From Saururus chinensis (lineage: Eukaryota; Streptophyta; Magnoliopsida; Piperales; Saururaceae): a stretch of 64,000 bases of DNA. Location: assembly GCA_035235625.1 (NCBI GenBank), contig CP141141.1, positions 25,355,968-25,419,967 on the forward strand, given 5' to 3'. Positions within the stretch are counted from its first letter, which is position 1, and each line of letters opens with the position of its first letter. Below the pieces are notes generated by a model. That model was not told the DNA's origin. It worked only from the letters and a program-made list of their open reading frames with translations, and searched no databases. Shown here piece by piece: positions 1 to 10,044 of the stretch. Both the position numbers and the translations under genes were made by a program.

Positions 1-3000
1 ATATTCAGTCGTGACAAACATGGGTGTTTTGTTTTAAAACTAGTTAAGCGAATAAAATCATATAAGCTATGGAAGAATGGTAAAATTGGTGCATCGCTTT
101 TGCCATTTGATTTATAATTGCAAACATAATAAATTATTTGGAGGTTTATTAAAACTTTAAATGTTATAACGATTTGTATAAATAATTAACAAACTTTGGT
201 TTTAATCAATTAAAAGGATATAACTAGACTAAAACTGGTCCGATTGGTTCGTTATTTAGTGCGTTTGATTTGTTCTTACAAACTTAGTAAATAAGTACGC
301 ATTTTTTAAAAGAACTAAATAAACATTAGTGACAAGCTTAAGTGCTTTGTTCTAAAACTATTTAAGTGAATAAAATCACATATGTTAAGGAAGAACGGTC
401 AAATTGTGGCACATTCCTAACGAACTTCAGTTTTAATGGATTAATAGGATATAACTTGACTAAAAGTGATCCGATTAGTTCATCGTTTAGTGCATTTGAT
501 TCATTCCTATGAATTTAGTAAATAACTACGTATTTCATTAAAACAACTAAATATTCATTCGTGACGAGCATGGGTGCTTTGTTCTAAAACTAGTTAATCA
601 AATAAAATTACATAAGTTTAGGAAGAATTGTGGCATCGCTTTCTCCATTTGATTCGTAATTATGAATGTAATAAAGGAATGGGAGGACTTTTTAAATTTT
701 AAACGATATAATGATTTGTGCACATTCCTAACAAACTTCAGTTTTAATTGATTAGGAGGATATAACTAGACAAAAAGTGGTCTGATTAGTTCGTCATTTA
801 GTGCATTTAATTTGTTCCTATAAATTTAATAAATAACTACATATTTCTTTAAAACAACTAATATTCATTCGTGACGAGCTTGGGTGCTTTGCTCCAAAAC
901 TAGTTAAATGAATAAAATTGAATAAGGTAAGGAAGAACGATTAAATTATGACATTAGTTTCTCTATTTGATTCATAATTATGAACGTAACAAATGATTAG
1001 GAGGTCTTTTCAAACTTTAAACGATATAACAATTTGTGAGCATTCTTAACAAATTTCTGTTTTAATCGATTAAAAGGATATAACTAGTGGTCCAATTAGT
1101 TCATCGTTTAGTGTATATGATTCATTTTTATGAACTTAGTAAATGAGTACATATTTAATTTAAACAACTAAATATACATTTGTGACGAGCGTGTAAGCTT
1201 TGATCTAAAACTAGTCAAGCAAATAAAATCACATTAGTTAAGGAAGAACAATCAAATTTTGGCATCGCTTTCATTATTTTGTTTTTAATTACGAACATTT
1301 GAAATGACTAGGAGGTTTATTTAAACATTAAATGATATAATGATTTGTACACATTCTTATTGAACTTCAGTATTAAATGATTAAAAGGATATAAGTAGAC
1401 CAAAAGTAGTCCGATTGGTTTATCGTTTAGTGCATTTAATTCATTTTTATAAACGAAGTAAATGAGTACATATTTTTTTAAAACAACTAAATATACATTT
1501 GTGACGAGCTTGGGTGCTTTGTCTTTAAAAGTAGGTAATCGAAAAACATCATATAAGTTATGGAAGAATGGTCAAATTGTGGTATCTCCTGCTCTATTTG
1601 ATTAGTAATTACAAACGTAATAAATGATTAGGAGGAAGAACTTCGGTTTTAATCGATTACATGTATATAACTAGACCAAAAGTAGTTCGATTGGTTCGTT
1701 ATTTAGTACGTTTGATTCATTCTTATAAACTTAGTAATGAGTATATATTTCTTTAAAATAATTAAATATACATTCGTGATGAGCTTTGGTGCTTTGATCT
1801 AAAACTAGTTAAGCTAATAAAATAACATAAGTTGATGAACTAATTGGGAGATCTATTTAAACTTTAAATGATATAATGATTTTTGTAAATTCTTAGCACA
1901 CTCGGTTTTAATCGATTAAAAAGGATATAACTAGACCAAAAGTTGTTCGATTAGTTTGTCATTTAGTGCGTTTGATTCGTTCTTACGAATTTAACATAAT
2001 GATTACCTATTCCTTTAAAATAACTAAATATTCATTCGTGATGAGCATGGGTGCTTCGTTCTAAAACTAGTTAAGCAAATAAAACTACATAAGTTAATAA
2101 AGATTTGTTTAATTGTGGCATCTCTTTCTCCATTTAATTCATAATTATGAATGTAATAATTGATTGAGAGTTCTTTTCAAACTTTTAAACACTATAACGA
2201 TTTGTAATCATCCTTAACGAGCTTTTGTTTTAACTAGACCAGAAGTGGTCTAATTAGTTCATCATTTAGTGCGTTTGATTCGTTCTTATGAACATAGTAA
2301 ATGAGTACGTATTTCTTTATAACAACTAAATATACATTCGTTACAAGCTTGGGTACTTTGTTCTAAAACTTATTGCACGAAGAAAATCACATAAGTTAAG
2401 GAAGAGCGGTCAAATTGTGGCACTGCTTTATGCATTTGATTCGTAATTACGAATGTATCAAATGATTAAGCCTTTTTAAACTTTGAACAATATAGCGATT
2501 TGTGCACCTTCTTAACGAACTTTGGTTTTCATCGATTAAAAAGATATAACTAGACCAAAAGTTGTTTGATTAGTTTGTCATTTAGTGCATTTAATTCTTA
2601 TAAACTTTGTAAAATAGTATGTATTTTTTTAAAACAACTAAATATACATTCATAACGAGCATGGGTGATTTGTTCAAAAACTAGTTAAGCGAATATTATT
2701 ATACAAGTTATGGAAGAACGGTCAAATTAGATCATCGCCTTTTCCAATTGATTCTTAATTATGACTGTAATAAATGAATAGGATGACTTTATAAACTTTA
2801 AACGATATAATAATTTGTGCACATTCTTAACGAACTTCGGTTTTAATAGATTAAAAGGGTATAACTAGATAAAAAGTGGTCTGATTAGTTCATCGTTTAG
2901 TGCATTTGTTTCGTTCTTACGAATTCAATAAATGAGAACGTAGTTCTTTAAAACAACTAAATATACATCATGATGAACATTGGTAGTTTGTTCTAAAACT

Positions 3001-4680
3001 AGTTAAGCAAATAAAATCACATAAGTTACAGGAGAACAGTCAAATTGTGGCATCGCTTTCTCCATTTCATTCGTAATTACCAATGTTAGAAATGATTGGG
3101 AGGTATTCAAACTTTAAAATGATATATTGAATTGTGCACATTCTTAACGAACTTCAATTTTAATCGATTCAAAGGATATAACTAATCCTAAAGTGGTCTG
3201 ATTGGTTTTTCATTAGGTACATTTAATTTGTTCGTATGAACGTAGTAAATGTGTATGTATTTTTTTAAAACTACTAAATATATATTTGTGATGAGCTTGG
3301 GTGCTTTGTTATAAAACGAGTTAAGCGTATAACATCACATAAGTTATGCAATAACGGTCAAATTATGGTATCGCTTTCTTTGTTTTATTCATAATTACAA
3401 ACATAATAAATGATTGGGATGACTTTATAATCTTTAAACGATATAACGATTTGTGCACATTCTTAACGAACTTTGATTTTAATCACTTAAAACGATATAA
3501 CTAGACCAAAAGTGGTCTGATTGGTTCGTCGTTTAGTGCGTTTGATTTGTTCTTATAAACTTAGTAAATTAGTACATAGTTCTTTGAAACAACTAAATAT
3601 ACATTTGTGATAAGGTTGGGTGTTTTATTCTAAAACTAGTTAAGCAAATAAAATCACATAAGTTGATTAAGAAGGGTCAAATTGTAGCATCGCTCTCTCC
3701 GTTTGATTCCTAAGTACGAACATAATAAATGATTGGGATGGCATGTTAAACTTTGAATGATATAAAGATTTATGCACATTTTTAATGAACTTCTGTTTTA
3801 ATTGATTAAAAAGATATAATGAGTCCAGAAGTGGTCTAATTAGTTCGTTGTTTAGTCCGTTTAATTCATTCCTACGAACTAAGTCAATGAGTACATATTT
3901 CTGTAAATAAACTAAATATATATCCGTGACAAGCTTGGGTGTTTTGTTCTAAAACTAGTTAAGCGAATAAAATTAAATAAGTTAAGGATGAACGGTCAAA
4001 TTGTGGCATCACTTTCTCTATTTAATTCGTAATTACGAACATAACAAATGATTAAGAGGCCTTTTAAAACTTTAAAAGATATAATGATTTGTGCACCTTC
4101 TTAACGAACTTCAATTTTAATCGATTAAAAATATATAACTAGACTAAAAGTGGTCCAATTGGTTCGTTGTTTAGTGCGTTTGTTTCTTTCTTATAAACTT
4201 AGCAAATGAGTATATATTTTTTTAAAATAATTAAATATACATTCGTGATGAACTTGGGTGCTTTATTCTAAAAATAGTTAAGCGAATAAAATAACATAAG
4301 TTGATGAAGAACGGTAAAAGTTTAGCATCCCTTTCACCATTTCATTTGTAATTACCAAGGTTAGAAATGATTTTGAGGTCTATTTAAACTTTAAATAATA
4401 TAATGATTTTTGCAAAATTGTAACGAACTTCAGTTTTAATCGATTAAAAAGGATATAACTAGAGCAAAAGTTGTTCGATTAGTTTGTCGTTTAGTGCATT
4501 TGATTCTTTCTTACAAATTTAACAAAATGATTATGTATTCCTTTAAAATAACTAAATATTCATTCGTGACGAGCTTGGGCGCTTCGTTATAAAACTAGTT
4601 AAGCGAATAAAATTACATAAGTTAATGAAGGGCATCTCTTTCTCCATTTGATTCATAATTATGAATGTAATAAATAATTG
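1..4680. repeat. Satellite array, segment 1 (~319-bp monomer)
   Basis: Tandem array of a monomer whose consensus I count at about 319 bp. A convenient anchor is the box GTGACGAGCTTGGGTGC, seen near 11, 329, 561, 871, 1182, 1501, 1776, 2038, 2340 and so on; intervals are mostly 300-320, with shortened copies of 232-275. Other conserved boxes are AAAACTAGTTAAGCGAATAA, TTTAATCGATTAAAA and AAAGTGGTCCGATTGG. Monomers differ mostly by C/T and G/A changes at CG positions. I see no gene; short open frames here are chance frames in AT-rich repeat. A unit of this length is in the dinucleosomal range common for plant satellites. The family itself is not one I recognise. Confidence 0.95.
1776..4246. repeat. 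Higher-order repeat, copy 1 (8 monomers)
   Basis: About 2.5 kb holding eight distinguishable monomer types. Diagnostic variants in order: a monomer with AATAACATAAGTTGATGAA; one with AGCATGGGTGATTTG near 2660; one with TACATCATGATGAACATTGG near 2965; one with TTATAAAACGAGTTAAGCG near 3310; one with GTAGCATCGCTCTCTCC near 3690; and one with AATTAAATAAGTTAAGGATG near 3970. The same order recurs from 4247 and from 10619. Confidence 0.75.
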
Positions 4681-5270
4681 TGATGTGCAGTGTAGATAAA
4701 GAAGATGAGTGCCAAAACAATAATGAACTCTGAATGGAACTCGCCGAGAGGAAAGATCACAAGGAGTGCGACGACTTCCTTAAGCTTGAGGTATCTAAGC
4801 TTGAGGGCATCTGAAACTATCTCTGAGGAGATATAGCCAAGTAAGATAGGTTCTGAGAGTTGTTGATACTCCAGACACAATTTTAAGATGAACAAGCCAA
4901 AAACTACATTTTCATTACTTAGAAAGCCTTATATAGGCTTAAATTGGTACAAGCATTTGAGGTAGCATTAAATAAAGTGAAAACTAGTCCCTAAAAGCAT
5001 TAAATAACCTAAAACAAGTCCCTAAGTAGACTACATAAGAAAGAGTGCCTTAGCTGCAACAACTTGCTTTAATTAATGAGGCCTTAGGACTCCAAAGGTT
5101 GCAGTCCAGGAAAAGAATCTTTGTAGTTGGGCTCAATTAATCCTTGGCTTTTGGTCTTCTCCTAAATTCTTGGGCTTCTTCTTAAAATATGGACGATGGG
5201 CTTTTAGCTGGTCTTTCAATGGCTTTTTTACATCCAACTTGTCCAAGTACTTGTCAAAAATATGATTCAC
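4681..5270 (-). mobile_element. Unclassified LTR-like insertion in satellite
   Basis: A 590-bp non-satellite block; satellite stops at TAAATAATTG and resumes at GGGAGTTCT. Read on the minus strand it runs from TGAATCATATT to ACATCA (TG...CA), with a TATA-type box (CTATATAAGG, plus-strand position about 4930) followed by a transcribed-looking stretch. This resembles a retroelement LTR. I find no clear target duplication. A 78-residue open frame inside shows no family I recognise. It could instead be a fragment of a host promoter region. Confidence 0.45.
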
Positions 5271-7019
5271 TGGGAGTTCTTTCTCAACTTTAAATGCAAT
5301 AACGATTTGTGATCATTCTTAACGAGCTTTGGTTTTAATAAATTAAAATGATATAACTAGACCAGAAGTGATCCGATTAGTTCATCGTTTGCGTTCGATT
5401 CGCTCTTACAAACTTAGTAAATGAACATGTATTTCTTTATAACAACTAAATATACATTTGTGATGAGCTTGGGTACTTTGTTCTAAAACTAGTTACACGA
5501 AGAAAATCACATAAGTTAAGGAAGAACGATCAAATTGTGGCATCACTTTATGCATTTGATTCATAATTACGAAAGTAGCAAATGATTAAGAAGCTTTTTT
5601 AAACTTTAAACCATAAAGTGATTTGTGCACCTTCTTAACGAACTTCGATTTTAATCGATTAAAAAGAAATAACTAGACCAAAAGCTGTTTGATTGGTTCG
5701 TCGTTTAGTGCATTTAATTTATTCTTATAAACCTAGTAAAATAGTACGTATTTCTTTAAAACAACTAAATATACATTCATAACGAGCATGGGTGATTTGT
5801 TCAAAAACTAGTTAAGTGAATATTATTATACAAGTTATGGAAGAACGGTCAAATTGGAGCATCGCCTTTTCCAATTGATTCTTAATTACGATTGTAATAA
5901 ATGAATAGGATGGCTTTATAAACTTTAAATGATATAACAATTTGTGCATATTCATAACGAACTTCGGTTTTAGTAGATTAAAAGGCTATAACTAGACAAA
6001 AAGTGGTCCAATTAGTTCATCGTTTAGTGCATTTGTTTCGTGCTTACGAATTCAATAAATGAGAACGTAGTTCTTTAAAACAACTAAATATACATCATGA
6101 TGAACATTGGTAGTTTGTTCTAAAACTAGTTAAGCAAATAAAATCACATAAGTTACAGGAGAACAGTCAAATTGTGGCATCGCTTTCTCCATTTCATTCG
6201 TAATTACCAATGTTAGAAATGATTGGGAGGTATTCAAACTTTAAAATGATATAATGAATTGTGCACATTTTTAACGAACTTCAATTTTAATCAATTAAAA
6301 GGATATAACTAATCCTAAAGTGGTCTGATTGGTTTTTCATTAGGTACATTTAATTTGTTCTTACGAACGTAGTAAATGTGTACGTATTTTTTTAAAACAA
6401 CTAAATATATATTTGTGACGAGCTTGGATGCTTTGTTATAAAACGAGTTAAGCGTATAACATCACGATTTTATACAATAACGGTCAAATTATGGTATCGC
6501 TTTCTCTATTTTATTTATAATTACAAACATAATAAATGATTGGGAGGACTTTATAATCTTTAAACGATATAATGATTTGTGCACATTCTTAATGAACTTT
6601 GATTTTAATCAATTAAAACGATATAACTTACCAAAAGTGGTCTGATTGGTTCGTCATTTAGTGCATTTGATTTATTCTTATAAACTTAGTAAATTAGTAT
6701 GTATTTCTAAAACTAGTTAAGCAAATAAAATCACATAAGCTAATTAAGAAGGGTCAAATTGTAGCATCGCTCTCTCCATTTGATTCTTAAGTATGAACAT
6801 AATAAATGATTGGGATGACATGTTAAACTTTAAATGATATAAAGATTTATGTACATTCTTAACGAACTTCGGTTTTAATCGATTAAAAAGATATAACTAG
6901 TTTAAAAGTGGTCCGATTAGTTCGTTGTTTAGTGCGTTTGATTTGTTCTTATAAACTTAGTAAATTAGTACGTATTACTTTAAAACAACTAAATAGACAT
7001 TCGTGACAAGCTTGGGTGT
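5271..7019. repeat. Satellite array, segment 2
   Basis: Continuation of the ~319-bp satellite as part of higher-order repeat copy 2. One monomer near 6700 is shortened. No gene seen. Confidence 0.93.
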
Positions 7020-7347
7020 TGTGCACGATTGCACTTGGCTTAGTACTTACCTTTATTTCAGTACTTTATTTCTGTTCATTAGGCTAGTTTCCCTTATGAT
7101 TAGTAGAGGACTGTTATTTGTATTTTTAATGACTTGTAATGGGCGCACTAGTGGACCATGGGTGAACCGGGCCCACTAGTGGCACGATCCCCAATGTGGG
7201 GGTGCGACTCCCCATAAAGGGGTCGTCTCCCTCCTTGGTTGGCATGCTTAATGAAATTTTAGTTATCTTCTCCCATTTCTTCCTACTTCTTTTCCTTTCC
7301 CTGCAAAGAACTCCTGTGTACCGATTGTGCCTACACCGGGCACAACA
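7020..7347 (+). repeat. 5' LTR of chromovirus A
   Basis: 328 bp, TGTGCACGATTG ... GGCACAACA, matching 9717-10044 with no length difference. The same LTR family flanks chromovirus B at 56942-57076 and 60267-60410, at clearly lower similarity. Confidence 0.92.
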
Positions 7348-7360
7348 TTGGTATCAAAGC
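7348..7360 (+). other. Primer-binding site, chromovirus A
   Basis: TTGGTATCAAAGC lies directly after the 5' LTR. It is close to the TGGTATCAGAGC form expected for pairing with the 3' end of initiator methionine tRNA, the usual primer of chromoviruses. Confidence 0.8.
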
Positions 7361-7377
7361 TCTTACGATCCCCGGCC

Positions 7378-7848
7378 ATGGCTCGAGGCAAGCAAGCTGC
7401 CACGGCCCCAGTAAGTCAACCCGAGAAAGAGGTTCTCGCCTCTGCAAACAGCCCCAAATCAGCGCCTGAATCCAGCGAGGAGTACACGATGGCACAGCTC
7501 ATGGCGGAGATCAAGTCTCTGAGCGTGGGAGTAGCCAAGATTGATGTTTTGGGATTGGTCGTTGCCCAGCTTCAGGCAGAGCACGCACCACCTCTTCTGT
7601 CCAAGCCGCCAGCTTCCATGGAGAAGGGGGGCCCATCCCAGGCTCCAGAACATCTCCTTCCTAACTTCCCAGCACTGGCAGACCGCGATATGCGCTTTGC
7701 ACAAGACGGTGTGCGCTTTGGCACTGTCGACCTGGCCATGGATGGGGGGTGCCAGGCTTGGGACTCGCGAGGCACACCAGGTGTTCGGGAAAATGCCCCA
7801 ATGGATCCGCTTCCCCGAAACTTGTACCAGGAGATGGAGGATGACTAG
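7378..7848 (+). pseudogene. gag N-terminal part, chromovirus A (fossil)
   Basis: An open segment beginning MARGKQAATAPVSQ, 18 bases after the primer-binding site, and rich in Pro, Ser and Glu. The stretch around ADRDMRFAQDGVRFG recurs in chromovirus B near 60750-60790, which supports a real former coding region. No catalytic motif is expected in this part of gag. It belongs to a broken element and is recorded as a relic. Confidence 0.75.
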
Positions 7849-8075
7849 GAGGAGTACCCAGGACACCGCAGAGCACCCCGTGGTGGGGCAGAACCCCGTT
7901 TGGCCCACCTACAGTTCCCGCACTATAATGGGGACGACGACCCCTTGAGTGGCTGTACAAGGCGGAGAAGTTTTTCGCCTACCAAGGGACGCAGTCGGAG
8001 GCCGAACGACTGCGAATAGCGGCTTTCAACATAGATGGGGATGCCTCGGTATGGTTTCAGAGCTTTGAGAAGGAG

Positions 8076-9074
8076 GTGCGCTACCCCACTTGGACTGCCT
8101 TCTCCAATGAATTGTGCGTCCAGTTCAGCCCGAATGAGTTCCAAGACTTCAACAAAATGCTCTCCTCCCTGTGCCAGACTTCCACCATTCGAGCATACTA
8201 CACGGAGTTCATGAAGGTGGCCAACCGCCTCCCAGATTGGTCGGTGGCCGCCTTGGTGGGCACGTTCAAGAGAGGGCTCAAACCTGAAATTTCTGAGGAG
8301 ATGCACCATTTTCCCTGTTCCAGCATGCGGGATGTCGTGCGTCATGCACGTATCGAGGAAGAGAAACTGATTAGTCAGAGGCGTGGGGGCCGACTCGGAC
8401 CTTTTCCTAGGGCTGCTGTACCCGCCTCCACCCTTGCCGCCCCAACCAGCAACTCAGTAGCTGGCCGCGCTGGCCAAGCATCCCCTCAGACTGGCACTAT
8501 TGTCTGTCGTCTCACTCCGGCTCAAATGGAAGAACATCGTTCGAAAGGGCTTTGTTTTCGCTGTGACAAGAAGTTCGTTCCAGGGCACCGTTGTTCCGTC
8601 AAGGGCAGTCTCTTAGTGGAGGAGATCGATGACGAGGCAGAGGTGACGGAGGGGCCTGATTCTTCGTACCCTGCTGATACACTGCCGGAGATTTCTGTGC
8701 ATGCTTTTTTAGGGGCATTCACTCCGCACACCATGAGAGTACAAGGCTACCTCAAGCGGCAACAGGTTGCCATTCTGATTGACAGCGGGTCTACTCACAA
8801 CTTCATCAACGACAAAGTTGCTCAGCGGCTAGGCTGCTTTGTGTCTGACTTGACACCCTTTGATGTCTTGATTGGTGATGGCAAGCATCTCCGAAGTTTC
8901 GGAGTCTGTACCCAGTCCGCACTCTCCATTCAGGGCCACACATTCTTGACCGACCTCTTCTTACTGCCGACGAAGGGAGCAGATGTGGTGCTAGGGGTAC
9001 AGTGGCTCCAAGAGCTTGGGGACGTTCTCTGGAACTTTAAGGACCTAGTGATGGATTTCGCACTGAACGGATAG
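8076..9074 (+). pseudogene. gag core, zinc knuckle and retropepsin, chromovirus A (fossil)
   Basis: A 332-residue open segment. Residues 1-110 match the retrotransposon gag capsid region (RYPTWTAFSNELCVQF, ANRLPDWSVAALVGTF). A zinc knuckle of the form CFRCDKKFVPGHRC follows near residue 160. The retropepsin active-site box LIDSGSTHNFI is near residue 235, and the C-terminal VLGVQWLQELG is typical of plant Ty3/gypsy proteases. In a living element gag forms the particle and the protease cuts the polyprotein. Here it is part of a broken copy. Confidence 0.85.
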
Positions 9075-9077
9075 CGG

Positions 9078-9683
9078 GTGCGCCTCCAAGGCTCTCAGCC
9101 CGGCACTCTCCTTTCTGCTCAGGCGATAGGGTCCTTATTTCGGTTCTCATCACAGGGACTGCTCATCCAACAGCGGGCATCGGTGGACATTGTGCAAAAT
9201 GACTTGCCGCAGGATCTTCTTGACCTCTTGGCAGAGTATGGTACGGTGTTCGTTGAACTGCAGGGCCTTCCTCTGGTGCGGGCGCATGACCACTCTATCC
9301 CTATCATTCCAGGTGCTTCTCCAGCCAATGTCCGCCCATATCGCTATCTGTACATTCAGAAGGCTGAAATTGAACGTCTGGTGGCGGACATGCTTCACTC
9401 TGGTATCATTCAGCCTAGCACGAGCCCCTTCTCTTCCCCAGTGTTGCTGGTCCGTTGCATTGGTGACCCTTCTTTGGCCGTGGATGCTCCACCTCTTCCA
9501 TTGATGGGTCCAGTGACTTCTTCTGACCCCATTCCTGCCGCGCTGCTTGATAAGCGTTGTGTATGCCGCTCTGGTTGTATTACCACAGAGGTTTTAGTCT
9601 CTTGGCAGGGCCAGCCACTTGAGGATGCTATGTGGTTGTCTGATTATGAGTTTTTGCTCCGGTATCCGTCATGGTCGCCTTGA
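9078..9683 (+). pseudogene. Reverse transcriptase start and chromodomain tail, chromovirus A (fossil)
   Basis: The segment contains the entry region of reverse transcriptase (RPYRYLYIQKAEIERLV, HSGIIQPSTSPFSSPVLLV). Near its end it carries the last strand and helix of a chromodomain (VLVSWQGQPLEDAMW, YEFLLRYP). Integrase and the bulk of reverse transcriptase are not seen in this copy. The chromodomain tail is the strongest evidence for the chromovirus assignment, since that domain guides integration toward marked chromatin in the family. Confidence 0.8.
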
Positions 9684-9716
9684 GGACAAGGCGTGTGTGG
9701 AAGCGTGGTGGAGTGT

Positions 9717-10044
9717 TGTGCATGAGTGCACTTGGCCTAGTACTTACCTTTATTTCAGTACTTTATTTCTGTCCATTAGGCTAGTTTCCCTTATGATTAG
9801 CAGATGACTGTTATTTGTATTTTTAATGACTTGTAATGGGTGCACTAGTGGACCACGGGTGAATCGGGCCCACTAGTGGCACGATCCCTAATGTGGGGGC
9901 ACGAATCCCCATAAAGCGGTCGTCTCCCTCCTTGGTTGGCATGCTTAATGAAATTCCAGTTATCTTCTCCTCTTTCTTCCTACTTCTTTTCCTTTCCTTG
10001 CGAAGAACTCCTGTGTACCGATTGTGCCTACACCGGGTACAACA
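9717..10044 (+). repeat. 3' LTR of chromovirus A
   Basis: 328 bp, TGTGCATGAGTGC ... GGGTACAACA, pairing with 7020-7347. A purine-rich stretch (GAAGCGTGGTGGAG) just upstream could be the polypurine tract. Confidence 0.92.

Larger units (their letters stand above)
7020..10044 (+). mobile_element. Ty3/gypsy chromovirus A (fossil, two LTRs)
   Basis: An LTR retrotransposon of about 3.0 kb inside satellite. Both LTRs are 328 bp (7020-7347 and 9717-10044), start TGTGCA and end CAACA. By eye they differ at about 21 positions (~6%), which suggests an insertion a few million years old at usual plant rates. A primer-binding site follows the first LTR. Recognisable parts in order are gag with a zinc knuckle, retropepsin, the start of reverse transcriptase, and the tail of a chromodomain. 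The chromodomain tail makes it a chromovirus. An 8-bp repeat TTGGGTGT abuts both ends. The element is short for the group and broken in several places, so it is a non-functional fossil. Confidence 0.92.
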
